Below are positions 32,101 through 42,585 of a stretch of 64,000 bases of DNA, piece after piece. The number at the start of each line of letters is the position of its first letter. The first letter of the stretch is position 1. Origin of the DNA: Phialophora verrucosa (Eukaryota > Ascomycota > Eurotiomycetes > Chaetothyriales > Herpotrichiellaceae); NCBI GenBank assembly GCA_002099365.1, contig MSED01000003.1:434001-498000 (forward strand), read 5' to 3'. The notes beneath the pieces were generated by a model that did no database searches, was not told where the DNA came from, and saw nothing but the letters and a program-made list of their open reading frames with translations. The translations under genes were made by a program, and so were the position numbers.

Positions 32101-33480
32101 AAGTCGAGTAGAAGAGTAATTAATAATAATATAGAAAAGTAAAGAATACTTAAAGTAATATATAATAATATTAAGTATTTTAGTTAAAAAGTAATATATT
32201 AAAAGGTATTTAACTATTATTACTAAGAGAGTTAATATTAAGATATAGAAGTATTTATAAAGACCTATTTAAAATATTAGTTCTATATAAGCTAAAGGCT
32301 ATATAATATAATATTCCCGACTTTAGTTAATAAGCGCTAAGAATAGATTAGCGTTAATTATACCCCGATACTAATATCTTAAGGAAAGAGATATCTTATT
32401 AAAGCCTAAAGTAATATAAATAGTTAAGTAAAAGCTTAAGATATTATAGCTACTAATAGTGCTACTATAGTAAAGTTCCTTTAGGAAGAGATTATCTATC
32501 ACTATAGACTATTTAGATAACTAGTATATAATAGCGGACTAGAGAATAAGAGTTAGATAAAAGCACTTATAGATAGATATAGGATTAAATATATAGTTAC
32601 CTCTATATATTATCTATAAGCGAATAGCTAGATAGAAGTTAGGTATAAAGGCGTTACGAACGCTCTCTTAAAGATAACCTACACCGACGGCGGTAGTACT
32701 TAAATAAATTACCTTTACGCTATTCTTTAGGCTAATTAAATAATAGTTAAAGTTAAAACTAGTATAATACTATACGAAGTTAAGTTCCTTAAGCGGCTAA
32801 TCTTTTCTATTAAACTCGAGATTATAATATAGAATATTATAAATTAGGATAAAGTTATTAATACTATTAATTTAATCGCTATATATATATAAACTCTTAA
32901 AAGACGTAACTAAAATCTAGAAGAGACGGCGGTATATCTAAATAGAATATAAAGGCTAAGGAAGAAGTACTTTAATAGACACTATAACCTATACTTATAG
33001 CTATTTAAGGAGGGTATATTAATATTAAGCTATAATATAGCCGAGTTAATAAATATATCTATAGAGAAGAAGTTAATATTCTACTAGTTTAGACTATTTA
33101 AAATTATAGAGGCGAATTAAGAGAAGGGGATATATATTTTAGCGGAACTTAATAGCTCCCGATTATAAGGAACTTATATAGCTAACTATCTTAAGCGATT
33201 CTACTAATACCCCGAAGATTTCCTTATAAATATTAAATCTATACCTAAAGATAATCCTTAGAAAGAAGAAGCTCGCGAAGTTTTAACTTTTAATCTTCTT
33301 TATCCTATAGATATTAAAAAGTCTTTAGACGATAATAATATACCTTCTCTATAAAAGATACCTTTATACTTATACTATAGTTAATAGCTTAAATAGAGAG
33401 TAAAAATACTACCGCTAATAAATAAAGAACCGGTATTTATAGTAGAGATATCTCTAGTTAGCGATAAAATTCGAGAATAA
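29200..33480 (+). pseudogene. Gypsy pol remnant: protease, RT, RNase H, integrase
   Basis: Protease: an LLDTKVKINLISL segment near 29305-29345 (active Asp region) and ILGKLF near 29530-29550. RT: GYNQIKL near 30700, and the catalytic box decayed to F-L-D-N near 30870-30885, followed by INLDAVLLNLKLTSATI and the RT connection region. RNase H: INASGRGQGAI near 31371-31400 and RYKSGIQSKTKREYN, with an IIETD segment near 31565. Integrase: about 31960-33150, including a zinc-binding-like region, a GLENKS.IKALIDRY stretch, TSIYYLQANSQIEVRYKG and the C-terminal NRLKRF-like end. This matches a known fungal Ty3/gypsy clade. All parts carry many stops. Confidence 0.85.
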
Positions 33481-34640
33481 TACGCTAAGTTAAACATATT
33501 TAGTAAGTCTATAGAGAAGTAAAGTAGATACTCTACTTTATATTATACTTTACTATATAAAGTAGTAAGAGAGATATAATATCGCTATCGCTAGTATAGG
33601 AAAGTTTAAGATTAAATTTCTTTAGTTGTTTACGGTTTTCTTTTAGTTAAGTTATAATAATTTAGTATTTAGAGTATAATTATAATAAGGATTTTCTTAA
33701 AATTAAGTCACTTTAGTTTACGGATCCTATTATTCTATTAGCCTAGTATCTTAAAGAGAGAAGCGATACTAGAGTAAAATATTACTACCTTAAGTATAGT
33801 AAATATTAAAATTACTAGATAAAGCTAGAAAAGTTAAGCTAAGAATAGTATAGTGTAGCTAAAGCGAAGAAAAATTAAGGTTAGCGCTAGAAATTTTAGT
33901 GCTATCTTTAATTAGTTATATATACCTATATATTATATAAAGTTCCCGGGAGCGTTATAATTAGTTAGACTTTAATATAATTAAAGGAGCCGCGTTATTA
34001 AATAGTATCGATAATAGATCGAATACTAGTTATTAGTAGTAAGAGCTAAAGGCTTAATAATATTATATAATAAAGATTTAAGTTATATATAAATATAGTA
34101 GAGAGAGAATAATAAACTAACCTCTATATAACCGCCCGATCTCTTAAATTATTATTTCTAAGCTATTATATAGTAAATATATACTATTTAGACTAAAGGT
34201 CTTAATAAGCCTAAGAGGTAAAGGGAGTAATAAATATACCTTATTATTTATAAATAGTAATATCTTACCTTATTATACTATTACTTAATATTAGAGAATA
34301 TTAGTTTATAGTATATACTTATCCTTACCCTTTCCCTCTTAACTATTTATATATACCTTTCTTCTTAACCTTACGCCTTTCTTTCTTAATATAAACTTTA
34401 ATTATTAAATAGTCCTTCTTTATTATTAGCTTTATCTTCTAAATCTTTTTAGATTTTTTAGAATAAATTTTAATATCTTTATTATTAATAATATTTTTAT
34501 TAAGCTTACCTTTTCTCTCTCTCTTTAGTATTTTAATTATACTATAAGCCTTACTTAACTATACGCTTTATCTCTATTACCTTTTAGATTTATCTTTATA
34601 GCTTCTTACTAAAGACTTAAGTTAATCCTACCGTTAAGAT
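33481..34640. other. Spacer between gypsy pol and the third frame
   Basis: RIP-affected DNA. The segment 34290-34620 is pyrimidine-rich on the plus strand; on the minus strand it reads as a Lys/Arg/Glu-rich coil if RIP stops are ignored. I cannot tell whether that was ever a gene. Confidence 0.35.
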
Positions 34641-37315
34641 ATTTAAAGCTTAGCGTTAATTACAACCGAAGCCGCCGGTTATTCAGCTAAATCCTAACTC
34701 TATAGTTCCTGCTAGTCGATAATAAAAGTACTAAGCTCCTAATGCTTATATAGTCGATAATTAGCCTATTTTACTAGTACGCTACCCTACCCGAACTAAA
34801 GAAGTATCCCTCGAAGTTGCCGTCGAAGCTATTAATTAGAACGATTTAGACCGCGTTAATAACTTCTTTAGCTATATTAAGATTAAGTATAAGGAAATAG
34901 GTAACTAGCGTAATACGATAGCCTAAAAGGTCTATAACTTAATAAAGTATTATAAACTTACTAAGACCGAATTTAAGAAGTACTATATATTAGTTTCCGG
35001 AAAAAAAGAGTTTAGTAAGAGATATAACTATCGAGGGGAACTCTAATTAAAACTTCTTTTAGATTATATATATATAAGCGATATTAAAGTATTTATTAAT
35101 AAATATAAAGAAAAGAATATTAAGCTACCCTTAAGGGAAATTATAAAGTTATCTCTCTAGACTTTTATAGAGTTCTTTAACTAGCTAATTATTTTATATA
35201 GCGAAGATATTATTACTCTATTAGATTAGTATTAATATATTTAAAAGTACTTATTATATTTCGATAAGACGCCTTTAATAATACTATAAATAGCCTTATA
35301 TAAGATAATTTATCGACTTACGAGAATTAAGAGAGAGTTAAAACTAAGGCGCTATTTCTCCGCTATATTATATTTAACCGCTAATAATTTATAAATTATT
35401 ATAGATAGAAGCGTAGCTACTAATAAGGCTACCCGAGACTGAGATTAAAGTAATTCTAAATAGGCTTTTATAATTAAGAGATATAGACTAACTAAAGTAA
35501 ATAGACTATTTTAGGTCGGCGCCTAACCTCTTAATTATATAAACTTAATCGCCTCGGAAGGATATTTAAACGCGAAGATAGCTCTATTTATACCGCCGAA
35601 GTAAATTATTAAGTCTATACTAAAGACTACTAGTCCTTAGTCTATACTAGAGACTATAAGTTATTAATTTATTATATATATAGAGATCGATAAGCTTTCT
35701 ACTTCTATAATTACGAATCTTTTAGAATTAAGTAGACTTATTATTACTTTAACTAAGCGGCCGAGTATTTAGAGAAAATAGATTAAGTAAGCTAGTCCGG
35801 AATCGCCTTAAACTCTAAGTTCTATAGCGCTAATTTCTATAAAGCTGTAGTAAAGTATAATAACAATTAGATTAAGTTTAGCTAAGGTATATTAAAAAGA
35901 ATTAATTTAGCTTATAAAGCTAAGCGAACCTTATTCTATTCTTAAAAGTAAAGAATAAGTAGAGCTAATAAAGAATAACTCTATCGATATCTCGGGGGTA
36001 TAAAAAAGACCCCGCCTATAAATAATAACTTCTAGCCCTAATACTTTAACGCTCGTATATAAATTATTTATAAAGAAGCCGAAAATCTCCGGTATATTTT
36101 ATAATATTAAAATTAGTTAATAGACTATAAACTAAGGAATATATATTACAAGTCCCTCTAGTACTGTTCCTCCGCTCGGGTTAATTAAAGTTAATACTTC
36201 TTTAACACTACCGAATCTAATCCTAAATATTTAGCTAGCTATTCGGTTTATCTAGTTAATAATCTAGCGGAAGATATAGTATATTATTATAAATTCGGAG
36301 CCGACGAGATAATTAGCGCGCTATCGCTACTTGTAAGATATATACCTAAATCTTATATAGCCGTATACCTTTATATAACCGAGAAGAGTATTAGATTATA
36401 CTTTAAAGGTTTAAAACAAATCGCGGTATATTATAAAGATCCGATAAAAGGTCTTAACTAACTAATTAAGAGATAGGAAAAGGAATAGAGTTAGCGACGC
36501 TATTAAGTTCTTCTTAGCTACCCTAATTATTATATAGTTAATATTTTATCTTATAGCTTAAAGACAGCTCGCCTTAGTCCTACTAATTCCGGATAGGTTA
36601 GTAACTTCTTTATTAAAGCCGGAATTATTTCCCGCCGTAAAGAGACTTATATATAGTATAAATATATTATGAGCTTAATATTCTAAAGCTAAGTTAATTC
36701 TTACTTTATAGCTAAATAAATAATTAAGTTTAAAGGTTAAGGAGATATAAATAACTATACGAGACACCTTATTATATTTAATAATAACTTAAAGAGAGAA
36801 GGAAATTACTAGTTATTCTTTATCGCCGATATTATAACCTAGTCTTACTTAATTATTAATTCTTTATTAACTTAAACTTAAGGAGCTATAATTATAATAA
36901 ACTTCTTTATTAAATAGTTAAGTACTAAAGTCTTTAGTATTACCTTTCGCGAGATAAAGCTTATTTTAAATTAATAAGGCGATAGTTATAGCTATAGACT
37001 CTAGATCATTAAGAATACTATAGCTATTATTAATATAGAGATATACGAATCTCGCCGACTTTAATAGATACTTTCGGCTGTTACTATAGATATCGGAGAT
37101 CAATATAAGGTTATATAGGATATTTATAGGATAGTCAGATATAAGGTAAAGGCTATAGGGTTATCTCCTAAACCGAGAGTAAAAAGTCTAAAGAGGTTAG
37201 AAGATAGGTAGATTGATAACTTTAGGGAGGTAATAGAGAAGCTTACGAAAGGTAGTAAGATTAGTTCTAAGAGTACTTAAGCGAGATCGTCAAGAAGCGA
37301 GCGATAAGAGAGGGA
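34641..37315 (+). pseudogene. Long extra decayed frame in the gypsy element, about 880 codons, unknown product
   Basis: A single plus frame can be followed from about 34660 to the right LTR if TAA/TAG (and one TGA) are taken as RIP products of Gln/Arg/Trp codons. Visible stretches include NNFFSYIKIKYKEIGN near 34855, FYFYNYESFRIKQTYYYFN near 35700, SGIALNSKFYSANFYKAVVK near 35790, ESNPKYLASYSVYLVNNL near 36210 and NNYTRHLIIFNNNLKREGN near 36750. It ends at the polypurine tract. I recognise no family: not RT, integrase, DDE transposase, helicase or chromodomain. It may be an accessory gene of this element or a captured gene. Confidence 0.6.
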
Positions 37316-37614
37316 TATAATAGGGTAATAATACTTATAGCGCTAATTAGCTATATATACCTATATAATATATAGATAAGTAACTATACTATCTAATTAG
37401 TTAAATCCTTAGCGTAAGGCTATATACCTCCGCTATATATTATAGGTAGAGTAGTTATACGTATTTAATATATATATATACTATAGGTAATAAAATATAT
37501 AACACTATTCCTTATAAAGCTATTTATTACTATATAGTGTACTAGGGATAAAGAGGCAGTACCTACCGCCGTACGACCCTCTATCTAGAGGCTATAAAGC
37601 CTTACCCTAGTTTA
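37316..37614 (+). repeat. Gypsy 3' LTR
   Basis: Partner of 25957-26255, immediately preceded by the purine tract gataagagaggga. Confidence 0.88.
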
Positions 37615-39968
37615 ATAAGAGTCGGAATACTTAAGCTATATCTTTATATCTCGGTTTATAGAAGAGGATACTAAAGTTTATTAAGTAGTACTAAAAATAA
37701 ATAATATATTTATTACTATTATACCCCTTTTCTATCTAGAGAAGGTTATAAGATACCCGATAAAAGGTATACTCCTTTTATATCTTTTATTTATTCGATT
37801 AAGATATTTATTAAGTAGCCTTTAAAAGCTAGTAGGCCTTATAGACGGTCTTATTAATCACGAATATTAAGATATCTTTAGCTATATATAATAAATAAGA
37901 GAGAGGGCCTATATTAAAATACTTTAGTTAAGCGTACTATAGTATTAAGAGGTTTATATCTATATTACTATATTTAGTTATAAATATTAACTTATTATAC
38001 TATTAGTATTTAATTATTATTAGTATATTAAATAACGCTATAAGGCCTTTATATTCGTCTTTATCTTAGCCTTACTAGTTTAGTATACTAGCCTTTTATA
38101 GTTTATTTAAGAATAATACCTAATATCCTTTTAAACGTCTTACTACTATAATTAGTCATCCGTATCTAGTTAAACAGCTATCTTAAGTACTTTAATAGAC
38201 CCCCTATTCTATTAAAAGAGAGAGAGAGAGACGATATTCGTTATAAAGCCGGGGATATATACTATATTCGGTAGCGTTATCGTCTTTACGCTATCTAGTA
38301 TTATAACTTTTATAGTTACTATACTAGCTACTTTAACCCGATATATCGTCGCCCCTATTATTACTTAGCCTCTTTAGCGCTGTTCTAGATACTTAAATAC
38401 CTACTAACTATTTATTATATAAACGTCCGACCTTAAGTTAAGAATCTATTAGTCTTTAAGAGCCTTAATACTTAATACTAAGTACGCTATAGTATTTATA
38501 AAGTTTAGAGGGTCGTCTTTAACCTCTCTAACGTCCTTTATAATAGTTACCTCTTTAGGCTTACCCTTTTTCGGCCTCCGCTAGATAAGCCCTTTTAGTA
38601 CATTACTATAGTTCGTATTACTATATTTATATATCTCTATATATTTACTTATAGTGCCCTTATTACTTGAGGTCTTTCGGCTATTTATAATATTTCTCTT
38701 AATAAGCTACTTTAGACTTTTATCCTTAAGGGCTTTTTAAATTATCTATTTAATCGCCTTATCTAGGACTTAACTTAAATCTTATATATCTTTATTAAGA
38801 TATAGATAATCTCTTTACTAATAATACTCGCGATATATATACTTATAATAGTAAAGGGTCTTCCCTTAAAGAGTTATAGCTATAATACCTTTAACCTCTT
38901 CGGTTATAAATATTTAACTAATAGCCTTCTTACCTTAGTTATATTATTATCTAGTTTAGAATAATTTTATAAAGTCTAAGAGAGAGAGCTTTTAGCCTTC
39001 TTTAATATTAAGGATTTAGTTTATCTTTACTATTATCTAGCCTTCCTTTTAGGTACTTACTACCTTAATAAAGTTAACTAGAGCCCTATCTTTATTAATA
39101 TAGGGTAAATAGTATCTTACGGCGTTAGTAGCGACCTTTATAAACCTTATTAACTAGTTATTAATATTATAGCGCTTAAGGTTCCTCTTAAGACCCTTAT
39201 ATTTAGCTATAATTATTATATTATATATTTAATCGTCTAGCGTAATATATTTCTTTAGAGTAATTATTTAATTATATAAGGTAACTATACTCTTTTCCTT
39301 AAAGAAGACTTAGTAATTTAAGTTTATAGTTACCTTTATAGTATTATTAACGTTATTAATTATAACTATAACCCTTTAGTATATCTTTATCTTAGCGTTA
39401 TAATCACTCTTAAGAGTAATCTATATACTAGCTTATTACGCGGTTAGTTTAGCTATAAGTAACGGGTATACTAGTTCTTAAGGTAATACCTTTAGGGTCT
39501 TGTTATCTAGATCGATATAGTCCTAGACTATTATATTCTTATCTATATCCTTAATATATAAGAGCTAAGAGTACTAGATCTTTAGCCTATTAAGGTATAG
39601 GGTCTTAGTAGTAGTATTTACTATTTTAGATATATACTATAAATTATTTAAAGCGGTAAGTTTTCCGAGCGATAATATCTTCTATAAGTTAATAAAACCG
39701 CGGTTTATTCTACTATTCTCTCTTTTCTTCTTTCCTCGACGAGAGAGATAGTAAACTCGATAAGAGTTACCTAATGGTTAGTGTACTATCGATGTAAGGG
39801 CGCCGACGGACGTCGTCGGCGGCCGAACAGCAGTATATTAGTTGCGGTGGGCGTAACGGCGACGAGGTCAGGCGGACGTAGTCGCTGTTTAAGTAACGGT
39901 ATAGTATTATAGGGGTCTATAATGTAGTGTTAAATCCGGTGCGATAGAGGTTACACCGGGCTTATAAC
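37615..39968 (-). pseudogene. Copia gag and integrase 5' part remnant
   Basis: The right-hand portion of the interrupted copia interior. On the minus strand near 37770-37890 a frame reads IGPLSYLLYIAKDILIFV-like residues consistent with the start of the integrase core. Gag should lie further right but is too decayed for residue-level support. The first 250 bases beside the LTR (39770-39968) keep more CpA/TpG than the rest. Confidence 0.6.
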
Positions 39969-40226
39969 TGTTAAAGTTAAGGCGCTATTTAGTAGTTATA
40001 TATATATATATTCTTATACAACTATCTGCCTTATTTATAGAGGTCTTTACGCCTTCTTATATATCTGAAAGACGCCTGTGCCTCTCTGCCTTAACACCAC
40101 CACCCGAGGCACCTCTGAGGCACTCGGGGGCACTCTGAGGCACTCGGAGGCACTCTGAGGCACTCTTGAGACGCGCCGTTGTCTCACGGCGCCGACGAGG
40201 TGCCTCGGAGTGTACCTAGTTCAACA
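39969..40226 (-). repeat. Copia 5' LTR (right copy)
   Basis: 258-bp partner of 22870-23127. Its inner half (39969-40090) carries 14 of the 18 RIP-type changes, while its outer half facing the eIF3m gene is nearly unmutated. Confidence 0.95.
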
Positions 40227-40635
40227 CATAGCATCCCTAACATGACCGCTAGAATTGGAGGACAGGAGCTCACGCTGACGGCCCTCGACTATACAGGCGC
40301 GTAATATACTCATAGTTTCATATATGGCCGCAGCACCCATGAGACTGCCGTGCAAAAGAGTCAAGGGGAGAAGAGGCCCAGAGGTGAGACGAGGACCGAG
40401 TGAACGAGCCTCGGACGTTATCCTAAAGCGGCGCGTACAAGCAACCACACATTCAATCCGCTTCGGCCGCCAAGATTTCGCAGGAGCGAACTTTCACTTT
40501 ATCGACAGAGGCGAGAAGGTTGTCTCGTTGTGAAATGCAACCAAAGGTGCCCTTAACTCGGCGCCCGTAACCTGCGTCAAGAGATTTCCTCTCAGCTCTT
40601 ACCCATCTTCTCCTTCCTCACGAAACCGCTCCATC
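40227..40635. other. Intergenic, eIF3m promoter side
   Basis: 409 bp of normal composition directly after the copia target duplication. The last 60 bp before the eIF3m ATG are pyrimidine-rich. Short frames here are not supported. Confidence 0.45.
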
Positions 40636-42166
40636 ATGCCCGTGCCCACAAATACCCTCCTCATCGAGGGAACCTTCTCCGAACTCGCGGAAGAACTCGC
40701 CCAGTATGTCGACAACCTCGCCAAAGCTGACGGAAACGGCGCGCAAGCAGAAATTCAACAGCTGCTAGCCGGCATCAGAGAATCAGAGCAATCACAGGAG
40801 GGGGCGGTCGACGAGTCCACCGTGCAAGATCAAAAAAATGAAGTCCTAAAGAAGATCGTCACTCGAGCCCAGGTTCTCAACGGTGCTCCGGAGAGAGGTA
40901 GAAAAACACCCGTTCTTTCGTTCCGTAGAGAACAAATCTGACTCGGAGTCTACAGAATTTACAGCAGCGTACAACCTCCTCATCTCCCTCGCATCCCAAT
41001 CCACCATCAGCGACCAAATCTTCGCGAGACTTTGCGCCTACCTCTCCGAGCACCCTGTCACTTCCTCCCCCGTCTACGGCGGTAGCCTCGCCCTGCAGAC
41101 CCTGACTACTATCTTCAACGTTCTCTCAACCACCAGCGAAAGTCGCTACCATGTCTTCCTGGCCATCCTGAGAGTCATCCGCGCCACCTCGAGCATGCAG
41201 GCCTTCGAGGCGTTGATACCGCAACTCGAGACCAACATCCCCGTGTGGCTGCAGTCCTGGTCCCTCGACAACGAGGACGCCCGAACCCTGTACCTCGCCA
41301 TAGCGGACGTAGCCTCCGCCCAAGCGAACAGCGACCTAGAATACACATACCTGCTGAAAGCGCTGCAGACCATCGAATCCAAACACGCTTCGGACGAGGA
41401 CTCGGCCTCCCTCGCCCGCCGCACTCTGATCACAGCACTGACAAACCCCTCCATCACCGACTTCACACCCCTCACAGACAACGACGCCATCATCGCCCTC
41501 CGCCGCAGTGACGCCGCGCTCTTCGACCTGCTCGAGGTCTTTTCGAGCGACGACTACTCCGCATACCTGGATTTTCTCGAGACAAACTCCCTCTCATCCC
41601 TGTCCATCCCGGACTCCGCAGCTGACGTTCTGGCCAACAAGATCCGCCTCCTGACTCTCTCCTCAATCGCGGCCACGACTACTACGCGGAGCGTCCCTTA
41701 CGCACAAATCGCGCAGGCCCTCCAAATCCCAAGCGAGGATGTCGAAATGTGGGTCATCGACACAATCCGCGCTGGCCTAGTAGAGGGCAAACTCAGCCAA
41801 ATGAAAGGGGAATTCCTGGTCCAGCGCGCCACGTACAGAGTGTTCGGGGAGAAACAATGGGCCGAGATCCAAGGGCGTTTGATGGTCTGGCGACGCAGTC
41901 TAGAGAGCGTCTTGACCGTCGTGCGAAGTGAGCGGGAGAAGTTCTTGCGAGAAGGCGTGAATGGTGGTGAGGACGCAATGCGGGCGAACGGATACGGTGA
42001 TCGGGACGGAGAGAACCAAGGCTACAATCGGGGTGAGCGCCAACAACGTCGCGGCGGCGGCGGAGGAAGGGGCGGCAGACGAGGCGGCGACCGCGACCGC
42101 GATCGGGATCGTGACCGTGATCATCAACAAAACCAGCAGAGGGAGATTGAAGTTGGTGGGGATTAG
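40636..42166 (+). CDS. Eukaryotic translation initiation factor 3 subunit M (eIF3m)
   Basis: Exons 40636-40897 and 40956-42166, 490 aa. The 58-bp intron has donor GTAGAA, a CTGAC branch site and acceptor CAG. It resolves what otherwise looks like a frameshift, joining VLNGAPERE to FTAAYNLLISLA. The N terminus PVPTNTLLIEGTFSELAEEL and the PCI domain (SRYHVFLAILRVIR, WVIDTIRAGLVEGKLSQ, YRVFGEKQWAEIQGRLMVWRRSL) match fungal eIF3m. This subunit is part of the eIF3 scaffold on the 40S ribosome. The C terminus ends in an RGG-rich stretch followed by an Arg-Asp repeat (RDRDRDRDRD), probably disordered and RNA-interacting. It lies just downstream of the transposon. Confidence 0.96.
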
Positions 42167-42585
42167 GTAGCCGCACAACAAACCTCCCAATCGCAAGCGC
42201 GTTGGGGAGGTGATCTGTTTCTCGATGCCCTGGAGCGGAAAATGGAGAGAAATGCCATCAATGAGTCGTAAGACGCTGCGATTAAAGGGGGGGAAAGGAA
42301 ATGAAAGGCGATATGGGATACGAGTCCAATGTGGGATGAAAAGCTGCTTGAAGCCGCTAGCTAGATGTGAGCATTGAGCACGGGCATGAAAGGTCGGCAT
42401 CAAAGATGGGCAGGAAAGGACACCCCTGCCGAGGCCTCCTGTAGCCTGCACAAGAGCGTGCTTAGGCCCGAGATGAGACACCTAGTGGTCATGCAACCAA
42501 GTATCATTGATCAAAGTTGTAATCAATACTCAATAGCCTCTTATACATAGTTCGCCTTGAATGCCCCCGAATCCAGGCGGGCTCC
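42167..42585. other. Intergenic, convergent 3' flanks of eIF3m and EAF1
   Basis: 419 bp, no gene supported. Confidence 0.5.

Larger units (their letters stand above)
25957..37614 (+). mobile_element. Ty3/gypsy LTR retrotransposon nested in the copia element, decayed
   Basis: 299-bp direct LTRs lie at 25957-26255 and 37316-37614. A possible 4-bp duplication (ataa at 25953-25956 and 37615-37618) is weak evidence in such AT-rich DNA. A purine tract (gataagagaggga) ends exactly at the right LTR, giving plus orientation. Interior order is gag, protease, RT, RNase H, integrase, as in Metaviridae. It then has about 4 kb of extra sequence with a further long decayed frame. At 11.66 kb it is long for a fungal gypsy. 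CpA and TpG are nearly absent over long stretches while CpG is retained, which is RIP-like rather than CpG-methylation decay. Confidence 0.9.
22870..40226 (-). mobile_element. Ty1/copia LTR retrotransposon, decayed, interrupted by a gypsy element
   Basis: Boundaries are 258-bp direct LTRs at 22870-23127 and 39969-40226, flanked by a 5-bp target duplication (tatag at 22865-22869, catag at 40227-40231). The one mismatch is C/T. Removing the nested insert leaves 5.70 kb, a normal copia length. Orientation is minus: reading from right to left come gag/integrase (37.6-39.97 kb), the rest of integrase (about 25.6-25.95 kb) and reverse transcriptase (about 24.1-24.6 kb). That is the Pseudoviridae order with integrase before RT. 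A short purine tract (aggaggg on the minus strand, near 23130) abuts the left LTR as a polypurine tract would. The interior is saturated with stops of RIP type, so the element is inactive. Confidence 0.92.

Noticed and set aside
23128..39968. AT-rich block as a centromere or AT isochore
   Set aside because: Bounded by LTRs with a target duplication and filled with recognisable gag/pol remnants; the base bias is explained by RIP of repeats.
40883..40960. Apparent frameshift in eIF3m (two overlapping frames)
   Set aside because: A 58-bp intron with a CTGAC branch site joins the frames exactly as in fungal homologues.
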